From assembly GCA_934045075.1 (NCBI GenBank), contig OW203727.1, forward strand, positions 14,919,501 through 14,983,500: a stretch of 64,000 bases of DNA, given 5' to 3'. Below the pieces are notes generated by a model. That model did no database searches, had not been told where the DNA came from, and saw only the letters and a list, made by a program, of their open reading frames with translations. The DNA comes from Yponomeuta sedellus. Taxonomy: Eukaryota > Arthropoda > Insecta > Lepidoptera > Yponomeutidae. The position numbers and the translations under genes were made by a program. This document shows, piece after piece, positions 59,914 to 64,000 of this stretch; positions within the stretch are counted from its first letter, which is position 1, and each line of letters begins with the position of its first letter.

Positions 59914-62900
59914 CTAAATCTGTCCTACAGTGTTAATTATGAATCTGAACAAAGACAAAAATGTGGAAGTATTTACAAGAAGAGCCTGAATGGAGCGCGG
60001 CACTGACTCTGGACTGCTATAGATTTCAATCAGCTCATCCATTAGCACAAGGCGCTGGATGCCAAAGGATGGGCATTCGAAGAATAGATGATGTAAGGAT
60101 TGCTCAGTTTGGGAGCTGCAATGGTCACAGAACGGACTCTGAACCATTTTTAACCGGAACAGATGATAGTTTAGATTACAATGACCAAAACGAAGCCTTG
60201 AAATAGTAGTGTAATATTTCCTATGAATGTAAGTATTGTTTTTACAAAACCAGGGCATGCTACCAATGGGAACATTAAATGTAGCATACCATAAGCCTTT
60301 ATTTTCAGCTTGAACTGTGTAGTTCCAGTGTCTTTTCCAGATATCTATAGATCTTTTCTTTAGAAGAGAGATTACATCTGTCCAGGGAACAGAAACATTA
60401 AGATTATAGCTGGAGTCTGGAATAGTATCTGCATTATTTGTAATTGCTCTAGCCAAAAAATCAGCCCTTTCATTTCCTGCTACACCAACATGTGAAGGAA
60501 CCCACACAAATGAAACATCTATGTTATGAATAAGAAACAAATCTAACCACTCCTGCTTGATTAAAGAAATTAAATAATTTGTATTAGCTTTGAATCTATT
60601 ATTTTTGAGATTTTCCAGAACACTCATACTATCACTGACAATTACATATTTATAACATCCATCACTTTTATTATAGATATTTTTTAGGGCTGCTAGTATA
60701 GCCACGGCTTCTGCTGTGAATATACTAATGTTTGAATTTATTTTATGACCAGTGCCTAAATTAAAAAAGCCATCAAAGAAAGCAAACGAGACAGCATTAT
60801 CAGTTTTGGACCCATCAGTATAGAGGAATCTACAATCATCAGTGAACTCTGAAAGTTTGTTGTACACATCTTGTTTGGTGCATAGATTGTGATCAATTAT
60901 TATATTTATTGCAGGAAATTTACTAAGAAAATTTCCCTGATAACAAGGAAGGAGAGGGGATTTATAAATCTGTAATGTTTCCAGAAAATTTATGTACTGA
61001 GCAAAGCCCTGAAGGATATAAAGAGAATTTGGAGGAGAATTCATCAAGCTCAGCAATAGGTAATTATTTCTCTTACTATATAATTTTAATAAAAATCTTT
61101 CTTTCAGATAAGTAAATCTAATAGCTAATGGAGGGAGTTTGCACTCCACCTGCATTACATTTATAGGAGTACTTTTAAATGCTCCTGTGATGAGTCTCAA
61201 GTTTTTATTTTGAATTTTATCCAAGGCATTCACCAATCTACTGTCACCACCAAAACAAAGAAAACCATATTCAAAATGACTACGAACCAATGATTTGTAC
61301 AGAAGTAACAATATTTTCGGATCTGCTCCCCACGAAATCCTGCACAAAGATTTCAAAATATTATGGGCCTTATTGGCTCTTAAACTTAGCAATTCAACAT
61401 ATTTTTTCCAAGACATATTGTGAGTAAAGATAATACCTAAAAACTTAGCCTCTTGAGAAACAGGAATGGGGACTTTGTTGTAGAATACAGAAGGAATATT
61501 ATTACTAGCTTTACCAAATACAACCACTTTAGATTTTAATGCATTTATATCAAGATTCAGATAGGTGAAGTATGTAGACAACCCTTTTAAAGATTTGTTA
61601 AGAATTTCACTGATGTTTTTTAATTTTTTTCCAGATGCATAAACAACCAAGTCGTCAGCAAATTGAAGATTTTTGACTTCAGAACCCAAAATGAGATTTA
61701 AACGGCGGATATATAAGAGGAAAATTAATGGAGAAAGTATTCCGCCTTGACAAACACCAACAGAAGCGAATCGTGGACCATAAAGATTACCATTATATTT
61801 TACATAGACTTCCCTCTCAGTAAGAAAATTATGAATCCAATTAACAATTTTATTTGGGATCCCGATGGAAAGTAACTCAACACAAAGAATGTCGACATTG
61901 ACACTATTAAATGCTCCAGACACATCAAAAAACACCGACATCAAATAATATTTTTTATTTAAACTATTTTGTATGTCAAGCTGCAGCTGACAGATGCTTT
62001 CACGAGCTGATGTTCCTCTTCGAAAGCCAAATTGATTAGAAGGTAAAATACTATTTTGTTCTACATAAAATTCCAACCTTTGTTTTATCAGTTGTTCAAA
62101 AACTTTGCCTATGCAAGATGTCAAAGCAATAGGACGGTAGGAATCTGGATTTGATCGAGGCTTATCTGGCTTTAATATGGGCACTAAACAATCGGACTTC
62201 CATGAGTGGGGAATCTCATTGCTCAACCATAGGTTATTTAATATTTCAAGCAAAATCTGTAAGCTATTTTTACTAAGCCTTTTTAACATTATATAAGGAA
62301 TACCATCCAGACCAAATGCGCCATCTTTTCTCGAGAGAATAGCTGATATTAATTCTTCAATTGAGAAAGATTTTATCATAAAATTATTTACAGGATTTGT
62401 TTCACTGTCCGGGGAAAATTTTGGTTTATTATTTACATGGTCGGGTGTATACTTTTGCAAAAAATCTTGTATCCAACTATCATTGTCATTATTAAAAGAG
62501 TAAGTTTTGTTGAATTTACGCATACAATTCCAGATTATTGACAGAGGTGTACATCGATTGAAGGAGCTACACAGTTCAATCCAGCTATTAGATCTTTCCA
62601 TTTTTAACAAAAGTTTTTTATGTGCTTGTAATTTTTTAAATTCAATGTAAGATTGATCTGAAGGATTATTTTTAAAGTTAATATAGGCAAGTTTGGAATT
62701 TTCTACAGCTTCTGAACATTTTTTATTCCACCAAGGAAGAGAGAGCTTCTTGCGTATCAGTCTACGACGAGAGTTGATAGCACCAAAAGAAGAAGAAACA
62801 GAATTACGATTTGTAAGAGAGTCATTAACTACATTATGCAATATGTTACAAAAACTGTTATATGCTGTCAACGGAGTGTAATTTTCAACCTGAAAATCAG

Positions 62901-63684
62901 ACAGTTGTGTGTCTACATATTGTTCATATAATGTCCAATTGATCATTTTAAAGTTAGGATAGATGGGCAAAGGATTAGCACCATTGCTGTTTACAAGACC
63001 ATCATCATTAATACTATTATTTACAAAAACCTTAATAATTACAGGAAGATGGTAGCTGCCAAGAGGATCATTATGTACAGACCAATCGCAAGACAGAGCC
63101 AGTGATGGGGAAGCCAGTGATAAATCCAAAGCGTTGGGACGCCATGTCAAGGAGCCCACAGTAGTAACCTCGCCTGAATTCAAAACAACCAAATTTTTTT
63201 CATCAATAATTTCCAAAATATCTCTTCCTCTAGGATTAATAGAATGGCACCCCCACAAAGTATGGTGTGCATTAAAATCACCTGCAAATAACATGGGTTC
63301 GGGTATTGACTCTATTATTGACTGAAGTTTAAGTTTATCAAAAGATGGGACACAGTTTGTAGGACAGTAAAAACTTACAATACTCATTTCTTTATTATTT
63401 ACAGATATCCTTACACAAATGTTTTGTAAGGAGTTGTCCGAATATGTATTAATTTTTTTATAATTTAAACTATTATGTATTAAAATTGCTACACCATTAT
63501 GTTTATTACCAATATCGTTTCTTTCTATTCGATATCCTTTTATGTTAAAATCTTTAATAGGAGTTAGCCAAGTCTCTGATATTATTGCTACATGTATATC
63601 GTTTTCATAAAGAAATTGTGTTAATAGAAATTTATTGCTAATAATACTCTGGGAGTTCCACTGCATAATATTAAGTTGATCCAT
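59914..63684 (-). CDS. LINE ORF2 polyprotein: endonuclease, reverse transcriptase, RNase H
   Basis: A 1256-aa uninterrupted frame from ATG at 63684-63682. It nicks chromosomal DNA and reverse-transcribes the element RNA at the nick. The N-terminal APE-type endonuclease (about 1-220) has N10, E37 (SETWL), D136/N138 (GDFNAHH), D187 (NALDLS) and H212 (SYHLP). The reverse transcriptase (about 480-760) has D587 (FFDVSGAF) and FADD at 675-678. RNase H (about 950-1085) has D957 (YTDGSK), E992, D1018 (SDSMSV), H1065 and D1075 (NERADFL). The C-terminal zinc motif is C1186, C1189, H1198/H1199, C1204. APE endonuclease plus RNase H points to the I superfamily (I, Loa, Ingi or R1-like); the exact clade is undecided. 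ORF1 overlaps its start by 14 nt. All catalytic residues are present, so the copy may be young. Confidence 0.95.
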   Translation of the reverse strand: MDQLNIMQWNSQSIISNKFLLTQFLYENDIHVAIISETWLTPIKDFNIKGYRIERNDIGNKHNGVAILIHNSLNYKKINTYSDNSLQNICVRISVNNKEMSIVSFYCPTNCVPSFDKLKLQSIIESIPEPMLFAGDFNAHHTLWGCHSINPRGRDILEIIDEKNLVVLNSGEVTTVGSLTWRPNALDLSLASPSLALSCDWSVHNDPLGSYHLPVIIKVFVNNSINDDGLVNSNGANPLPIYPNFKMINWTLYEQYVDTQLSDFQVENYTPLTAYNSFCNILHNVVNDSLTNRNSVSSSFGAINSRRRLIRKKLSLPWWNKKCSEAVENSKLAYINFKNNPSDQSYIEFKKLQAHKKLLLKMERSNSWIELCSSFNRCTPLSIIWNCMRKFNKTYSFNNDNDSWIQDFLQKYTPDHVNNKPKFSPDSETNPVNNFMIKSFSIEELISAILSRKDGAFGLDGIPYIMLKRLSKNSLQILLEILNNLWLSNEIPHSWKSDCLVPILKPDKPRSNPDSYRPIALTSCIGKVFEQLIKQRLEFYVEQNSILPSNQFGFRRGTSARESICQLQLDIQNSLNKKYYLMSVFFDVSGAFNSVNVDILCVELLSIGIPNKIVNWIHNFLTEREVYVKYNGNLYGPRFASVGVCQGGILSPLIFLLYIRRLNLILGSEVKNLQFADDLVVYASGKKLKNISEILNKSLKGLSTYFTYLNLDINALKSKVVVFGKASNNIPSVFYNKVPIPVSQEAKFLGIIFTHNMSWKKYVELLSLRANKAHNILKSLCRISWGADPKILLLLYKSLVRSHFEYGFLCFGGDSRLVNALDKIQNKNLRLITGAFKSTPINVMQVECKLPPLAIRFTYLKERFLLKLYSKRNNYLLLSLMNSPPNSLYILQGFAQYINFLETLQIYKSPLLPCYQGNFLSKFPAINIIIDHNLCTKQDVYNKLSEFTDDCRFLYTDGSKTDNAVSFAFFDGFFNLGTGHKINSNISIFTAEAVAILAALKNIYNKSDGCYKYVIVSDSMSVLENLKNNRFKANTNYLISLIKQEWLDLFLIHNIDVSFVWVPSHVGVAGNERADFLARAITNNADTIPDSSYNLNVSVPWTDVISLLKKRSIDIWKRHWNYTVQAENKGLWYATFNVPIGSMPWFCKNNTYIHRKYYTTISRLRFGHCNLNYHLFRLKMVQSPFCDHCSSQTEQSLHHLFFECPSFGIQRLVLMDELIEIYSSPESVPRSIQALLVNTSTFLSLFRFIINTVGQI

Positions 63685-64000
63685 TGTTAGAAGAAGTGGT
63701 ATTTCTTACAGTTTGTGCTAAGATTTCTTTTATTGATGTAGAGTTGATTGGGGTGTTTTTCTGATTTGTAACTATTTTTGTAATTGCTTGAATGAGTATG
63801 TTCATGAAAAAATCTGATTTCGTTAAATTTTGAATTTGTGTTTCGATGTTCGATTTTGTTAATTGGGGGAAGGAGTTTTCACTGAATAAATCTGAGTATG
63901 TGACGGCCCTTGACTTAATTTTGTTTTCCTCTATTTTCAATTTTTTTTGTGGACATGTGTTAGAGATAGCTATGTGATTGCCTCCGCAGTTGCAGCATTT
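63671..64000 (-). CDS. LINE ORF1 (Gag-like nucleic-acid-binding protein), C-terminal part
   Basis: The frame enters from beyond the window and stops at 63671-63673, overlapping the ORF2 start by 14 nt, a common ORF1/ORF2 arrangement in LINEs. At the window edge it encodes a zinc knuckle, CCNCGGNHIAISNTCP (CX2CX3HX6C), typical of Gag-like ORF1 proteins that coat the element RNA. A lysine-rich stretch and a Ser/Thr/Asn-rich tail follow. The apparent start at 63940 is a TTG (Leu) inside the frame, not an initiator. Most of ORF1 is outside the window. Confidence 0.88.
   Translation of the reverse strand, partial: KCCNCGGNHIAISNTCPQKKLKIEENKIKSRAVTYSDLFSENSFPQLTKSNIETQIQNLTKSDFFMNILIQAITKIVTNQKNTPINSTSIKEILAQTVRNTTSSNNGST

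Noticed and set aside
63940..63940. Start of an 89-aa gene
   Set aside because: The codon is TTG inside a longer frame that continues to the window edge with a zinc knuckle; it is ORF1 of the LINE.

Overview
The window looks like non-coding, repeat-rich chromosomal DNA from a moth or butterfly (Lepidoptera). The base composition is AT-rich. Several dispersed repeats look like families I associate with lepidopteran genomes: a LINE 3' end reading ...GGTTGTCTGGAAGAGATC...CAATAAAGTGTTCT, the GGTTCCGTACC repeat, and retroposon 3' ends with trinucleotide tails. No search could be run, so the taxon is inferred from pattern recognition. Most long open frames here are microsatellite artefacts; real coding sequence belongs almost entirely to transposable elements.

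Layout. 1-367 is the right arm of a mariner-derived foldback element; a complete copy lies at 27918-28627. 1100-9790 holds SINE and LINE fragments, a 72-bp tandem repeat and a roughly 300-bp TATG array. 9794-11307 and 44379-46314 are two near-perfect CTAT arrays (about 1.5 and 1.9 kb), each directly joined to the 3' end of the same LINE family. 14201-17144 is a structurally complete Transib element (5-bp duplication CTATG, termini beginning CAC) with an intact RAG1-core-like transposase that gains 16 N-terminal residues from a spliced upstream exon. 18249-19286 is a decayed mariner. 33688-34177 is an RTE-like LINE remnant. 34857-35460 is a diverged tandem duplication with a 159-bp MITE in one unit. 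48652-48963 is a 127-bp tandem repeat. 50946-51534 is a LINE C-terminus between two ATT arrays. 59319-64000 is an almost complete I-type LINE on the minus strand: the C-terminus of ORF1 with a zinc knuckle, a 1256-aa ORF2 with endonuclease, reverse transcriptase and RNase H, and a 3' UTR with a 75-bp tandem repeat.

An abundant SINE family (ten copies here, up to 388 bp) has a head derived from 5S rRNA: the A box, intermediate element and C box of the 5S internal promoter sit at the same positions from the 5' end as in 5S rRNA. At least three other SINE families have tRNA-like heads, and one trinucleotide-tailed family shares its 3' end with the RTE-like LINE.

The only evidence for a host gene is on the minus strand: an 85-nt exon (22520-22604) encoding a signal peptide and a candidate 25-nt microexon (12686-12710) whose frame continues it. 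If these belong together, they frame a 9.8-kb intron that contains the Transib and mariner elements. The rest of the gene would lie outside the window.
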